Source: Paracoccus sp. MC1862 (lineage in GTDB: Bacteria > Pseudomonadota > Alphaproteobacteria > Rhodobacterales > Rhodobacteraceae). From it: a DNA stretch of 64,000 nt. The translations under genes were made by a program, and so were the position numbers. The DNA lies in assembly GCF_016617715.1 (NCBI RefSeq), contig NZ_CP067225.1:2543501-2607500 (forward strand), given 5' to 3'. Under the pieces are notes generated by a model. The model made no database searches and was not told the DNA's origin. It saw only the letters and a list, made by a program, of their open reading frames with translations. Positions 9,054-19,204 of the stretch are shown here, piece by piece (within the stretch, counting starts at the first letter, position 1; every line of letters begins with the position of its first letter).

Positions 9054-10267
9054 TGCGCGCCTCCTGCCACGGGCCAGGGCATTGCGACGGACCGCAGCCC
9101 GTCGATGTCGAGCCGGGCATATATCATGGTCGACGAGCGCGAGCGGTGCCGCAGCACATCGCCCACTTCGTCGAGCGATGCGCCGGCGTTCACCAGCTGG
9201 GTCGCAAGGCTATGACGCAGCAGGTGCGAGCCCACATAGGGCGTAACCGGCTTCTGGCCCGTCGCCTTCAACGCCTCCTTGAGGATGGCATTGACGATCT
9301 GTCCGTCCTTGAACGGCCGATAAGGCTTGCGATGGGCGACGAACAGAGTTCGGGAGGTCGCCGGGCCCCGCTCCTCCTGCAGGTAACGGCTCAGGGCACC
9401 GCCAACCTCGGGCGTGATCGGCAGCCGATCATGCAGCTGGCCTTTGCCGCGCACCGTCAGTTCGCCGGCACGCCAGTCGATGTCGTCGAGCTGGATTGCG
9501 ATGACCTCGACTGCCCGGAGCCCGAGCCGCGCCATGAGCAGCAGCATCGCATAATCGCGGGCGCCGTATCGCTGATCGTCGCGCGCAGAGGCGAGAACCG
9601 CTTCGACCCCATCGGGCGAAAGATGCCGGGGAAGTCGCACATCCCAGCGCTTGGCCGTTTTGGGAACGCTGAGCGCTAGATTTGTGGCCGTCACCCCACG
9701 CGCGAACAGATATTGCAGGAAGATACGAACATGGGTCGCGACCGTCTTGTCGCGGCGTGCCGTCGCCAGAACATGCTCGATGAAGCCGATCACATCGGCG
9801 GGACGAAGGTCCGGCAGGTCCATCGTTGCCTCGCCAAAGCGGTGATCGAGGAGCCGGTTGGCGAAGCGCAACGTGTGATAGATCGTTCGTGGGCTCAGGC
9901 CCCGCTGCGTGACGAGATAGTTCTCGAACTCAGCCAGCAACGCCGCTCGCGCGGCCTGCGCTTCGGTCACAGGCACCGGCTGCGCCACCCCGATATCGAT
10001 CAGGTGTTCGGCGAACCTGCGGGCAAAATGGTGGAAGCGGATCCCGGTGTCCGGTCCGCGCGCCTCCGTCCGCGCCAGTTGGTCTGCAAGATCGGGGGTC
10101 AACGTGGAGGGCTCGATCCCGGCTCCGTCCATCAGCTTCCCGAGCTTCCGGGCAAGATGGAAGTAGGTTCTCATCGTGCACGCTCTGTAACTGGCGGCAG
10201 CAAAGCTTTGCGCGAACGAGTCCAGATAGGGATCGACGCAGGTGTTCGGATTGTCGGTCATGATCAT
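9050..10267 (-). CDS. ritA: RIT element first tyrosine recombinase
   Basis: About 405 residues from the preferred start MIMTDNPN at 10267; a longer reading frame back to 10411 adds residues that look like noncoding translation. An alpha-helical N-terminal domain and a core-binding domain (LSPRTIYHTLRFANRLLDHR) precede the catalytic part. That part shows ARLGLRAVEVIAI (Arg), VRGKGQLHDRLPI (Lys), HLLRHSLATQLV (His-x-x-Arg) and LRHRSRSSTMIYARLD (His and nucleophilic Tyr). All catalytic residues are present. First gene of the overlapping trio; the promoter should lie in 10268-10500. Confidence 0.85.
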   Translation of the reverse strand: MIMTDNPNTCVDPYLDSFAQSFAAASYRACTMRTYFHLARKLGKLMDGAGIEPSTLTPDLADQLARTEARGPDTGIRFHHFARRFAEHLIDIGVAQPVPVTEAQAARAALLAEFENYLVTQRGLSPRTIYHTLRFANRLLDHRFGEATMDLPDLRPADVIGFIEHVLATARRDKTVATHVRIFLQYLFARGVTATNLALSVPKTAKRWDVRLPRHLSPDGVEAVLASARDDQRYGARDYAMLLLMARLGLRAVEVIAIQLDDIDWRAGELTVRGKGQLHDRLPITPEVGGALSRYLQEERGPATSRTLFVAHRKPYRPFKDGQIVNAILKEALKATGQKPVTPYVGSHLLRHSLATQLVNAGASLDEVGDVLRHRSRSSTMIYARLDIDGLRSVAMPWPVAGGAQ

Positions 10268-10428
10268 GGTGCTCCATGCTGCTGGAGCTCCAAGGTTTAT
10301 GCCAAAGTCGACTGACAGCTTATTAGGATAGCCGCCGCGTTTCGGCGCTGTTGCCATCAGGTTAATCAGCCGCTGGCTAGGAAAGCCGCCGATCTGCTCG
10401 GCGCCGAACACCCAACAGGCTCAGAAAG

Positions 10429-10466
10429 GGCACCTTTCGGCTGCTCACGCCGCTCTTGAAGGTGCC
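10429..10466. repeat. Inverted repeat upstream of the RIT trio
   Basis: GGCACCTT (10429-10436) and AAGGTGCC (10459-10466) form a perfect 8-bp inverted repeat with a 22-base spacer, 160 bases upstream of ritA. It could be an end repeat of the element or a binding site for its recombinases. The rest of 10268-10801 shows no gene. Confidence 0.35.
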
Positions 10467-10801
10467 GCATTTCGACTGTGACAGATGTCTTGCCCCTGCG
10501 GAACCTGTCCGCCTGCCTCTTGCGCCTGCGGGGAGGTAAGCGATGCGCTCCAGTCGCACCATCAAGCCGTGGGATCAAACGTTAGGCCCCGGCTTTGCCT
10601 CTATCGGCCATATAGCTAATTGACAGCCCGTCGACTGCGGATCATGTCGCAGGCAACCGGCGTGGCATTGCCAGCGCAGAGATGGGCCGTGCCATGCCAG
10701 TCCCGCCGCTCGGTCCCGATTACGGTCGTTCGGCCAGAGGACAGCACCTAGCCGACCTTTCAGAGCTCGTCTCACGTGTAGTGACGACTGGAAGCGTCAG
10801 G

Positions 10802-10833
10802 GGTCGTCTGCGATGTCGCGCAGACGACCTTTT
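10802..10833 (+). terminator. Perfect hairpin followed by T-run
   Basis: An 11-bp perfect stem (10802-10812 with 10819-10829; GGTCGTCTGCG and its complement), a six-base loop and TTTT after it. This has the form of an intrinsic terminator for plus-strand transcription. No plus-strand gene precedes it; it lies 13 bases past the end of the minus-strand mmsA, where the hairpin alone may stop transcription. Confidence 0.55.
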
Positions 10834-10845
10834 ACACAAGTCCGC

Positions 10846-12343
10846 TCACCCCATCGTCGGCATGACGAACTCGGCCTCGGCGCGCATGCCCGTCGGCCAG
10901 CGAGTCGTGAGCGTCTTCAGCCGGGTGTAGAAGCGCACGCCTTCCGGGCCGTGCATGTGGTGATCGCCGAAGAGCGAGTCCTTCCAGCCGCCGAAGGAGT
11001 GGAACGCCATCGGCACCGGGATCGGGACGTTGATGCCGACCATGCCCACCTCGACCTCGTGGCCGAAAGCGCGCGCCGCGTCACCATCACGGGTGAAGAT
11101 GGCGACGCCGTTGCCATAGTCGTGCCGGGCGACCAGATCGGCCGCTTCCTGATAATTCGCCGCACGCGCGACCGACAGGACCGGACCGAAGATCTCCTCC
11201 TTCCAGATCGTCATGTCGGGCGTCACGTTGTCGAACAGCGTGCCGCCAATGAAGTAGCCGTTCTCGTAGCCCTGCGGCGCTGTGAAGTCGCGGCCATCGA
11301 CGACGAGCGTCGCGCCCTCCTGCTCGCCTTGGTCGATGTAGCCGCAGACCTTGGCGAGATGCTGGGCGGTGACCAGCGGCCCCATCTCCGAGGTCCGGTC
11401 GGCGGCCGGGCCGATCTTCAGCGCCTCGATCTTCGGCACCAGCTTCTCGATCAGGCGGTTCGGCGTCTCCTTGCCCACCGGCACGGCAACCGAGATCGCC
11501 ATGCAGCGCTCGCCCGCCGAGCCGTAGGCCGCGCCCATCAGCGCGCCCACGGCCATGTCGAGGTCGGCGTCCGGCATGATGATCGCGTGGTTCTTCGCGC
11601 CGCCAAGCGCCTGTACCCGTTTGCCATGCGCCGTGCCGGTGGTGTAGATGTAGCGCGCGATCGGGGTCGAGCCGACGAAGCTGACCGCCTTCACGTCGTG
11701 ATGGACCAGCAGCGCGTCCATGGCCTCCTTGTCGCCGTTGACCACGTTGAACACGCCCGCGGGCACGCCTGCCTGCGTCAGCAGCTCGGCGATGAAGAGC
11801 GGCGCGGAGGGATCGCGCTCGGACGGCTTCAGGATGAAGCAGTTGCCGCAGGCGAGCGCGACGGGAAACATCCACATCGGCACCATGCAGGGGAAGTTGA
11901 AGGGCGTTATCCCGGCCACGACGCCGAGCGGCTGACGCAGAGAGTGGCTGTCCACGCCAGTGCCCACGTTCTCCGTCACCTCGCCCTTGAGCAGATGGGG
12001 GATGCCGACCGCGAACTCGACGACCTCAAGGCCGCGCGTCACTTCGCCAAGCGCGTCGTCATGAGTCTTGCCATGTTCGGCCGAGATCAGTTCGGCGAGC
12101 CTGTCGGCATTCTCCATCAGCAGGAACTTGAAGCGGTCCAGAATACGCGCCCGCCGCAGCGGCGTGGTCTTCGCCCAGGGGGGCCAGGCCGCCTTGGCCA
12201 GCCACGACGTCGTCCACTTCGGCCGTGGAGGCCAGCGGCACGCGCTTCTCGGCGGCGCCGGTGGCGGGGTTGAACACGTCGGCAAAGCGGCCGGACGTGC
12301 CGGGGACGGACGTGCCGCCGACGTAATGCGCAAGATCGGTCAT
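10846..12343 (-). pseudogene. mmsA: CoA-acylating methylmalonate-semialdehyde dehydrogenase, frameshifted
   Basis: MmsA oxidises methylmalonate or malonate semialdehyde to propionyl- or acetyl-CoA in valine and inositol breakdown. The true N terminus [20 protein letters not shown] starts at 12343. Near 12190-12205, after EVDDVVA, the frame breaks, and the remaining 440 residues ([18 protein letters not shown] onward) follow in another frame to 10846. The rest is intact: [20 protein letters not shown], the NAD-site [21 protein letters not shown] with the catalytic cysteine, and the C-terminal [15 protein letters not shown]. The break is one indel in a homopolymer-rich, G/C-rich stretch, so either a fresh null mutation or a sequencing error. 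A LysR gene is divergent, the usual place for its regulator. Confidence 0.85.
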
Positions 12344-12420
12344 CGTTTCCTCCTTGTGTCTGCTGCGGATCAGATCGCATTGTGTAAATCGAACGGCAAT
12401 CCTCAGGAATGCGGAACTGA

Positions 12421-12694
12421 TATGCAGGAATCGTCATTGGGTGCGCCTCTCGACTGGGACGATACCCGTCTATTCCTCGCTGTTGCGCGCGCCGGGCAGA
12501 TGCTCGGGGCCTCGCGCACGCTCGGGATCAACCAGGCGACGCTGTCCCGCCGCATCGCCACCTTGGAGGCTGCCCTCGGCGCCAAGCTGATCGCGCGCCG
12601 CACGCATGGCTCTGAATTGACCGACGCAGGACGGGCGCTTCTCGAAGCCCTTGAACGTGTCGAGACCGAGATGCTGACAGTCCAGGTGTGTTGA
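12421..12694 (+). pseudogene. LysR-family regulator, DNA-binding domain only (cut by IS21)
   Basis: The ATG at 12421 begins a product with a typical LysR winged helix-turn-helix: LDWDDTRLFLAVARAGQMLG, ASRTLGINQATLSRRIATLE, LGAKLIARRTHGSELTDAGR. Host sequence ends about 12688, where IS21 begins, and the frame stops two codons later. The effector-binding domain is not found on the far side of the IS21 copy. The divergent arrangement with mmsA suggests it once controlled that gene. Confidence 0.8.
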
Positions 12695-12799
12695 TTTCCA
12701 CCCGGAACTGACCCGGGTAGGGGCGTAATTTCCACTGAGAACTGACCCATGTGAACCTTCCCCAAAGCGGAGCGCGGCGGGGGTAATGGAGTGATCCAC

Positions 12800-14329
12800 A
12801 TGGGACTTTTGAACATCATCCGACGCATGGCGTTGCGGGAGAAGCTGCCGATCCGGGAGATCGCACGGCGGACCGGCCTGTCGCGCAACACCATCAGGAA
12901 GTATCTGAGCGCTGGGACCATCGAGCCGAGGTTCGCGACGCCTGATCGGCCGAGCAAGCTCGATCCGTTTTCCGAGAAGCTGGCGGCGTGGCTGAAGACG
13001 GAAGCCGGCAAGTCACGCAAGCAGCGCCGGACGCTGAAGCAACTCCATGCCGACCTCGTGGCGCTCGGCTTCACCGGCTCCTACGGCCGGGTCGCGGCCT
13101 TCGCCCGGCAATGGCGGATGGACCGGCAGCGCGAGCAGCAGACGACGGGCCGCGGCACCTTCGTCCCCTTGGTCTTTCGTCCGGGCGAGGCGTTCCAGTT
13201 CGATTGGAGCGAGGACTACGCGGTTCTGGGCGGGGAGCGCACGAAGCTTCAGGTCGCCCACATCAAGCTGGCACACAGCCGGGCCTTCCTGGTTCGGGCC
13301 TATCTGCTGCAAACCCACGAGATGCTGTTCGATGCCCATTGGCACGGGTTCCGCGTCTTTGGCGGCGTGCCGGGTCGCGGCATCTACGATAACATGAAGA
13401 CAGCGGTTGACCGCGTTGGCCGCGGCAAGGAACGGCAGGTCAACATCCGCTTCCTCGCCATGACCAACCACTATGTCTTCGAGCCGGAGTTCTGCAATCC
13501 TGCCGCGGGATGGGAGAAGGGACAGGTCGAGAAGAACGTTCAGGATGCCCGGCCTCGTTTGTGGCAGCCGATGCCGAACTTTCCTGACCTGGCGGCGCTG
13601 AACGCCTGGCTGGAACGGCGCTGCCTGGAGTTGTGGCGCGAGATCCCGCACGGGGTTCTGCCCGGAACCGTCGCCGACGCCTGGGCCGAAGAACAGGCCG
13701 CGCTGATGCCGCTGCCGCCTGCCTTCGACGGCTTCGTCGAGCGGAGCAAGCGTGTCTCACCCACCTGCCTGATCAGCTTCGAGCGCAACCGCTACAGCGT
13801 GCCGGCGTCCTTTGCCAACCGTCCTGTCAGCCTCAGGGTCTACCCGGATCGGCTGGTGGTTGCCGCCGAGGGACAGATCCTGTGCGAACATGGGCGGGTG
13901 ATCCAGCGGTCCCATCACCTGCCGCCTCGCACGATCTATGACTGGCGGCATTATCTGGCCGTCATCCAGCGCAAGCCGGGTGCCCTCAGGAACGGTGCGC
14001 CCTTCGCGGAACTGCCCGCGGCCTTCCGACAGTTGCAGGACCAGATGCTGCGACGACCCGGTGGCGATCGCGAGATGGTCGATATCCTGGCGCTGGTCCT
14101 GCAGCATGATGAACAGGCTGTGCTGGTTGCTGTGGAAATGGCCCTGGCCGAAGGCGTCGCGACCAAGACCCATGTGTTGAATCTCCTGCACAGGCTGATC
14201 GATGGCAAGACGACCGGCGGCCCGAACATCGACACACCGGAGGCGCTGATCCTGCGCCATGAGCCGAAGGCCAATGTCGAACGCTATGACGACCTGCGGG
14301 CGCAGATCGGAGACCGCCATGCGTCATGA
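12800..14329 (+). CDS. istA: IS21 transposase IstA
   Basis: 509 residues from the preferred start [10 protein letters not shown] at 12800 (a GTG nine bases upstream is possible). It has an N-terminal helix-turn-helix ([20 protein letters not shown]), a DDE integrase core ([33 protein letters not shown], and the acidic residue in [11 protein letters not shown]) and a C-terminal DNA-binding part ([20 protein letters not shown]). The protein is identical to that of the second copy at 43128. Its stop overlaps the istB start region. Confidence 0.93.
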   Translation: MGLLNIIRRMALREKLPIREIARRTGLSRNTIRKYLSAGTIEPRFATPDRPSKLDPFSEKLAAWLKTEAGKSRKQRRTLKQLHADLVALGFTGSYGRVAAFARQWRMDRQREQQTTGRGTFVPLVFRPGEAFQFDWSEDYAVLGGERTKLQVAHIKLAHSRAFLVRAYLLQTHEMLFDAHWHGFRVFGGVPGRGIYDNMKTAVDRVGRGKERQVNIRFLAMTNHYVFEPEFCNPAAGWEKGQVEKNVQDARPRLWQPMPNFPDLAALNAWLERRCLELWREIPHGVLPGTVADAWAEEQAALMPLPPAFDGFVERSKRVSPTCLISFERNRYSVPASFANRPVSLRVYPDRLVVAAEGQILCEHGRVIQRSHHLPPRTIYDWRHYLAVIQRKPGALRNGAPFAELPAAFRQLQDQMLRRPGGDREMVDILALVLQHDEQAVLVAVEMALAEGVATKTHVLNLLHRLIDGKTTGGPNIDTPEALILRHEPKANVERYDDLRAQIGDRHAS

Positions 14330-15113
14330 TCCCGCCAGCGGCGCCATCGTCATCATGCTCCGCAGCCTGAAGATGCACGGCATGGCCCAGGCCGTCACCG
14401 ACCTGATCGAACAGGGGGCGCCGGCATTCGAGACAGCCGTGCCGATCCTGTCCCAGCTGCTGAAGGCCGAACTGGCGGAACGCGAAGTGCGCTCCATTGC
14501 CTATCACATGAAGGCCGCGCGCTTCCCGGCCTACAAGGATCTCTCGGGCTTCGACTTCGCTGCCAGCGAGATCAACGAGGTCACGGTGCGCCAGCTCCAC
14601 CGCTGCGAGTTCATCGACGGCGCGCAGAATGTCGTGCTGATCGGCGGGCCGGGCACCGGCAAGACCCATGTCGCAACCGCCCTGGGCATCCAGGCCATCG
14701 AACACCACCGCCGGAAGGTCCGCTTCTTCTCCACCATCGAACTCGTCAATGCCCTCGAGCAGGAGAAAACCAAGGGCAAGGCGGGCCAGATCGCGGAGGG
14801 ATTGACCCGGCTCGATCTCGTGATCCTGGACGAACTGGGCTACTTGCCGTTCAGCGCTTCAGGCGGTGCGCTGCTCTTCCACCTTCTGAGCAAGCTCTAT
14901 GAGCGCACCAGCGTTGTCATCACCACCAACCTGAGCTTCAGCGAATGGGCCACCGTCTTCGGCGATGCCAAAATGACCACCGCGCTGCTCGATCGCCTCA
15001 CCCACCGCTGCCACATCCTGGAGACCGGAAACGACAGCTTCCGCTTCAAGGCAAGCTCAGCCGCAGCAGCCAGGAAAACCAAGGAGGCCGGCCATGCCTT
15101 GACCCAAGCCTAA
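14319..15113 (+). CDS. istB: IS21 helper ATPase IstB
   Basis: 264 residues from ATG 14319, which overlaps the end of istA. AAA+ ATPase that assists target selection and transposition: Walker [20 protein letters not shown], Walker [16 protein letters not shown], sensor region [19 protein letters not shown] and the C-terminal [13 protein letters not shown]. Complete here; the second copy is split by IS66. Confidence 0.93.
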   Translation: MRHDPASGAIVIMLRSLKMHGMAQAVTDLIEQGAPAFETAVPILSQLLKAELAEREVRSIAYHMKAARFPAYKDLSGFDFAASEINEVTVRQLHRCEFIDGAQNVVLIGGPGTGKTHVATALGIQAIEHHRRKVRFFSTIELVNALEQEKTKGKAGQIAEGLTRLDLVILDELGYLPFSASGGALLFHLLSKLYERTSVVITTNLSFSEWATVFGDAKMTTALLDRLTHRCHILETGNDSFRFKASSAAAARKTKEAGHALTQA

Positions 15114-15186
15114 CCCACGAAACATAACCTGAGGGTGGGTCAGTTCTCGATGGAAAACCCGGGTCAGTTCCGAGTGGAAATCAACA

Positions 15187-15534
15187 TCCCAGCCTTTCTG
15201 TGAACTGCCAGGTTGAGCGGTTGGAGCTTTTCTTTCGTGGATGCGGCTTTCGACGCGAGCTGTCCTTGGACTTCGGGTCGAGGGCCTGAGCTGCAAAGGC
15301 GCTCAGACATGAAATTCATCAGACGTTTGGAAAGAATTAACTGTCACCTGCCAATATGTCGCAGGTGAAATCCATTGAGAGGACCCTTTCACGCAAGTAT
15401 ACAACCTATAGTTGTTTATCTGATTCTTTTTACAACTATGGATAGTCCGTAGCCGCATCCAGTCACAGGCAGATGCGGGGACCGGGTTTTTCATCCGTCC
15501 ACTGGCAAGATCGATAACAAGGGACCGCGCCATC
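15187..15534. promoter_or_regulatory. Upstream region of the secreted glycosidase, with a dyad
   Basis: 348 bases between the IS21 end and the glycosidase start, clearly AT-richer than its surroundings from 15300 on. A dyad ACAAC-CTATA-GTTGT occupies 15401-15415, with a related ACAACTATGG 17 bases later. It could be an operator, but no regulator can be assigned. No gene seen. Confidence 0.35.
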
Positions 15535-16986
15535 ATGGCAGCCACGGCAAGACCGGGACAGTTGGGAATTGCGACGCCTTTCGGGGAGTTGCTCGGCAAG
15601 TCGGATGCAGAGATGCATGCCGAATTGCAGGATTACGCGGACATGGGGGTGGATTGGGTCCGCCTCGACATCCACTGGTCGTTCGTGCAGCCGACCAGGA
15701 ACGGTGGGTTCAACTGGACCCTCGTCGACAAGGTCTTCAATGCCGTCGACGCCAAGGGCTTCGAGATCGTGGCGATCCTCAACAACACGCCGGGCTGGAT
15801 AGGGAGTTCCCTCTCCTCGGCGGCGGATCAGGCCGCCTATGCGAAGTTCGCATCAGAGGCGGCAAAGCGGTATGGGCACATCGTCGATCACTATGAGGTC
15901 TACAACGAGCCCAACATGAACGGGGTCTCGCCGCAGGATTACACGAAGATCCTGAAGCTCGCCCATGGCGCAATCAACACGGCCGACGGCAATGCCACTG
16001 TCATCACCGGCGGCCTCGCCTCGATCCCGTCCACCGGCAACGGCATGTGGGGCGCGGTCGAATACCTGAAGCAGATGTATGACGCCGGAGCGAAGGATTA
16101 CTTCGACGCGGTGGGTTACCATCCCTACAGCTTCCCGCTGATGCCCGGCGACAGCAAGGCCTGGAACGGCTGGCAGATGATGGAGGACGGCATCCGCGGG
16201 ACCATGATCGCGAATGGCGACGGCGACAAGCAGGTCTGGATCACGGAATACGGCGCCAAGCAGTCCGGCAGCGGCGTGACCGTCAGCCCGGGTACGGCGG
16301 CGCAGATGCTGCGCGAAGCCGTCGACCTGGCCGAGGATACGCCCTGGGCCGGGCCGATCATGTGGTTCTCGTATCAGGATTCCGCCTATGAGCCGGGCTT
16401 CGGTCTGCGTGACGCCGCCGGCAAGCCGAGGGAGGCCTATTATGCCTTCAAGGAACTGGCGAACCAGGACAATGGTCCGCTCCCTGCACCCGCTCCCGCA
16501 CCGGTCGTGGTTGCCCCGCCGGCCCCCGCGCCTGTACCCGTGCCTGTTCCGGCTCCGGTGCCGACACCTGCTCCCGCGCCCATGGGGAAGATCATCGAGG
16601 GCACGCGCGGCAATGACGTGCTGCGCGGCACCAGCGGCGATGATGTCCTGCGCGGCAATGGCGGGCAGGACACCTTCCATGGCGGTGCCGGGAAGGACAC
16701 CTTCGTCTTCCGGGAAGCCACCAAGTGGAATGCCATTAAGGACTGGCAGGAGGGCGATATCATCGACCTGCGCAGCATCGACGCGGACATCGGCCGTTCG
16801 GGGGACCAGGCCTTCCGTGTTGTCGGATCGAACTGGCTGAACGGCGCCCGAGATCTCGGCGTCTATTTCGATCAGGCCAACAAGAAGACCTACGTCCAGG
16901 CCACCGTCGACAGCGGCAAGGCCTACGAGCTCAACATCGTGCTCGATGGTGTGCACAAGCTGGACGCGGGCGACTTCCTGCTCTGA
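15535..16986 (+). CDS. Secreted clan-A glycosidase with RTX calcium-binding tail
   Basis: 483 residues. Residues about 1-312 form a (beta/alpha)8 glycoside hydrolase of clan A (GH5/GH39-like). The acid/base lies in VYNEPN (Glu125) and the nucleophile in WITEYGA (Glu238); WVRLDIHWSFVQP and GYHPYSFPL are further family landmarks. A Pro/Ala linker (about 315-350) leads to RTX repeats (GNDVLRGTSGDDVLRGNGGQ, DTFHGGAGKDTFVF) and a serralysin-type C terminus ending DAGDFLL. There is no Sec signal, which fits type I export guided by the C terminus. Probably an extracellular polysaccharide hydrolase; the substrate is unknown. No type I exporter is in the window. A degraded second copy of its 3' end lies at 37974. 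Confidence 0.85.
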   Translation: MAATARPGQLGIATPFGELLGKSDAEMHAELQDYADMGVDWVRLDIHWSFVQPTRNGGFNWTLVDKVFNAVDAKGFEIVAILNNTPGWIGSSLSSAADQAAYAKFASEAAKRYGHIVDHYEVYNEPNMNGVSPQDYTKILKLAHGAINTADGNATVITGGLASIPSTGNGMWGAVEYLKQMYDAGAKDYFDAVGYHPYSFPLMPGDSKAWNGWQMMEDGIRGTMIANGDGDKQVWITEYGAKQSGSGVTVSPGTAAQMLREAVDLAEDTPWAGPIMWFSYQDSAYEPGFGLRDAAGKPREAYYAFKELANQDNGPLPAPAPAPVVVAPPAPAPVPVPVPAPVPTPAPAPMGKIIEGTRGNDVLRGTSGDDVLRGNGGQDTFHGGAGKDTFVFREATKWNAIKDWQEGDIIDLRSIDADIGRSGDQAFRVVGSNWLNGARDLGVYFDQANKKTYVQATVDSGKAYELNIVLDGVHKLDAGDFLL

Positions 16987-17039
16987 TCCGCACCTTGGAC
17001 CTCGGCGCAAGACGTCGCCGAGGTCACCTCAGGGACCGG

Positions 17040-17666
17040 CCAGGTCAGCCTTTCGGCTTCGTCTCGGTCCTGCGGCCCCCGCGGCGGGCTGCTGCCGCAC
17101 TGACGAGATGGCGAGCCATCGCTTAGAGTCCGCTCTCTCCAGAGACGCGGCTTTGTTCTGCCTTGCAGCCGGTCGATCAGGTTTGAACGCGTCACGCCCA
17201 GGGTGTCGGCCACGACCTTCACTGGAAATCGCCTCTGAGCAGCGACCGCGCGAGCAAGGTCTGTTTTTCCATCTGGGCCTTCGCCAGAGCTTCGCGCAGG
17301 ATCTCATGCGCATGGCCGCTCGGACCAATGGCGCAGCCATGCGCATTCCATCGTCTTGCGGCCGAGAAGCCGTTCGAGGTCGCGGACGCGATCCTCGAGC
17401 TTGCGGACCTCGGAGGCGCCGACCGCCGGCTCGTTCGATCCCACGGCCATCGCACCCCCCTCATCCATCAGCCGGCGCCACCGGAACAGGAGGTTCGGCG
17501 CCACGCCGTTGCGCCGGGCAACGGCAGAGACGGACTCTCCCGCCGCTAGGCTCTCCTCGATGATGCGCAGCTTCTCGTGGGCTGGCCAGTAGCGGCGCCG
17601 CGCGACGCCGGTGATCACCTCGATCCGGCGGATATCGCCGTTGGGCATGAGTATGTCCTCAAGCAC
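17040..17666 (-). pseudogene. IS3-family element remnant (orfA plus start of orfB)
   Basis: orfA reads EVITGVARRRYWPAHEKLRI, then SVSAVARRNGVAPNLLFRWR and VRKLEDRVRDLERLLGRKTM. After a frame change it continues into ILREALAKAQMEKQTLLARS and then KVVADTLGVTRSNLIDRLQG, the first part of orfB. The integrase catalytic domain is missing beyond about 17040. It sits just downstream of the glycosidase gene. Confidence 0.75.
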
Positions 17667-17726
17667 AGGCTTGAGCCTTTCATGGTCATGCCGGACTGTC
17701 CGGTCGAAATAGGAGGCAGTTCATAA

Positions 17727-19125
17727 CACTACTCTGCCAGGTTTTGTGGTAGTTCGGGGTGGTGCTCACGGGAGGTGCCGTGATGAGAGCAACCACAAGC
17801 CACTGGCGGGCTGCCTATGAGGCTTGGCTCGCACCTTTCCTAGCTCGGCTCGGCAGGGTCGAGCAGCGCCGCTGGGCACCGGTGTATCTTCAGGGGCTGC
17901 TCGGGCCGGGCGAGCGCAAGAGCGTCGAGCCAATGGCCGCTCGCGTAGCGCCCGGAGACGTTCAGCAGCTTCACCACTTCATCTCCACCTCGCCTTGGCG
18001 CTGTGAGCCGCTCGAGGAGGAGCTGGTGCGGGCCGCCGACCGGCTCGTCGGTGGTCCAGAGGCTGTGCTGATCATCGACGACACCGCCCTGGTCAAGCAG
18101 GGGCGACACTCGGTGGGGGTTGCGCGCCAGTATTGCGGCCAACTGGGCAAAAAGGCCAACTGCCAGGCCTTGGTCTCGCTCACGCTGGCGCGCTGCGAGG
18201 TTCCGGTCTGTGTGGGCCTGCGTTTGTTCCTGCCTCGCGCCTGGGCCGAGGACGCAGGGCGGCGCGCCCGTGCCGGTGTGCCAGAGGCGATCCCCGGCCG
18301 GCCCAAATGGCGGATCGCCCTGGACGAGATCAGTCGCATCCAAGTGGCTGGAGCGCGCTTCGGCGCTGTGCTGGCGGATGCCGAGTACGGCAAGGTGGCA
18401 GACTTCCGGCAGAAGCTCTCGGAGCAGGGTCTCACCTGGGCGGTGGGCATTCTGCCGACCCAGACGGTCTATCCTGCCGACGTCATGATTGCTCCGGCTA
18501 TGAAGCGACGGACCGGTCGGCCACCCAAGCATCCGGTGCCTTCCACCCGGACCTACAGCGTTCAGGCCGTCGTGGCCGCCCTGCCGAACGAATGCTGGCG
18601 GACCCTGTCGTGGCGGCGCGGCACCAAAGGCGATCTCAGGGCCGACTTTGCCGCGCTCCGGGTCCGGGTGGCCGATGGTCCGGTGATCTCGCGCAACCGG
18701 CGCCTGCCCGGTGAGACCGCCTGGCTGGTGTGCGAGCGCCGGACCTCCGGGGAGCGCAAATACTACCTGAGCAATCATGCGGAGGATGTCGCTCTGGAGA
18801 GCCTGGCGGCGCTGATCAAGCGTCGATGGGTTTGCGAGCAGATGCACCAGCAGATGAAAGGGGAGATCGGCCTCGATCACTTCGAGGGCCGCAGTTGGCG
18901 GGGCCTGCACCATCATGCGCTCATGACGATGATCGCCTTTGCCTTTCTCCAGCATCTGCGGCTTGGAGAAAAAAACCCCCACCAGACCGGGGCCGCCCCC
19001 AACCCCATCCTTGCCGCAGGTGCGTCGGCAACTCGCGGCCACACTCAGCGCCTTTGCACGGCTTTGTCCCCACTGCCGCAAGCCCGTGCCCTATCACCTC
19101 CGGCTATGAAGGTGGCAGAGTAGTG
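17727..19125 (+). mobile_element. IS701-family element
   Basis: 1399 bp between the perfect 13-bp inverted repeats CACTACTCTGCCA (17727) and TGGCAGAGTAGTG (19125). It carries one complete transposase gene, whose last codons form part of the right repeat. Confidence 0.85.
17783..19123 (+). CDS. IS701-family transposase
   Basis: 446 residues from the preferred ATG at 17783 (MRATTSHWRAAYEAWLAPF). DDE transposase: VLIIDDTALVKQGRHSVGVA holds the first aspartate, FGAVLADAEYGKVADFR the second, and CEQMHQQMKGEIGLDHFEGR the C-terminal glutamate region. YCGQLGKKANCQALVSLTLA is a family landmark. No frameshift, so it is likely functional. The stop lies within the right inverted repeat. Confidence 0.9.
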   Translation: MRATTSHWRAAYEAWLAPFLARLGRVEQRRWAPVYLQGLLGPGERKSVEPMAARVAPGDVQQLHHFISTSPWRCEPLEEELVRAADRLVGGPEAVLIIDDTALVKQGRHSVGVARQYCGQLGKKANCQALVSLTLARCEVPVCVGLRLFLPRAWAEDAGRRARAGVPEAIPGRPKWRIALDEISRIQVAGARFGAVLADAEYGKVADFRQKLSEQGLTWAVGILPTQTVYPADVMIAPAMKRRTGRPPKHPVPSTRTYSVQAVVAALPNECWRTLSWRRGTKGDLRADFAALRVRVADGPVISRNRRLPGETAWLVCERRTSGERKYYLSNHAEDVALESLAALIKRRWVCEQMHQQMKGEIGLDHFEGRSWRGLHHHALMTMIAFAFLQHLRLGEKNPHQTGAAPNPILAAGASATRGHTQRLCTALSPLPQARALSPPAMKVAE

Positions 19126-19204
19126 ATAGGTCGAAGCGCACAACCGGGCGGCCCTGCTGCGGCGCAGGGGCTAACGCCACCGCCACAGGCAGAGGTGTCA
19201 AGCT

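Larger units (their letters stand above)
12689..15186 (+). mobile_element. IS21-family element, intact copy
   Basis: 2498 bp bounded by TGTTGATTTCCAC and its complement GTGGAAATCAACA. Internal repeats of the form GGGTCAGTTC lie near both ends, as in other IS21 elements. It encodes istA and istB. The 8 bases on either side (TCCAGGTG and TCCCAGCC) do not match, so no target duplication remains, which suggests that one flank was lost after insertion. Confidence 0.9.

Noticed and set aside
8103..10315. Plus-strand open frames up to 370 codons across the RIT genes
   Set aside because: Antisense to three overlapping recombinases with complete catalytic motifs; high GC leaves long antisense frames open.
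10813..12273. 486-codon plus-strand frame across mmsA
   Set aside because: Composition rich in R, H and D and no motif; antisense of mmsA.
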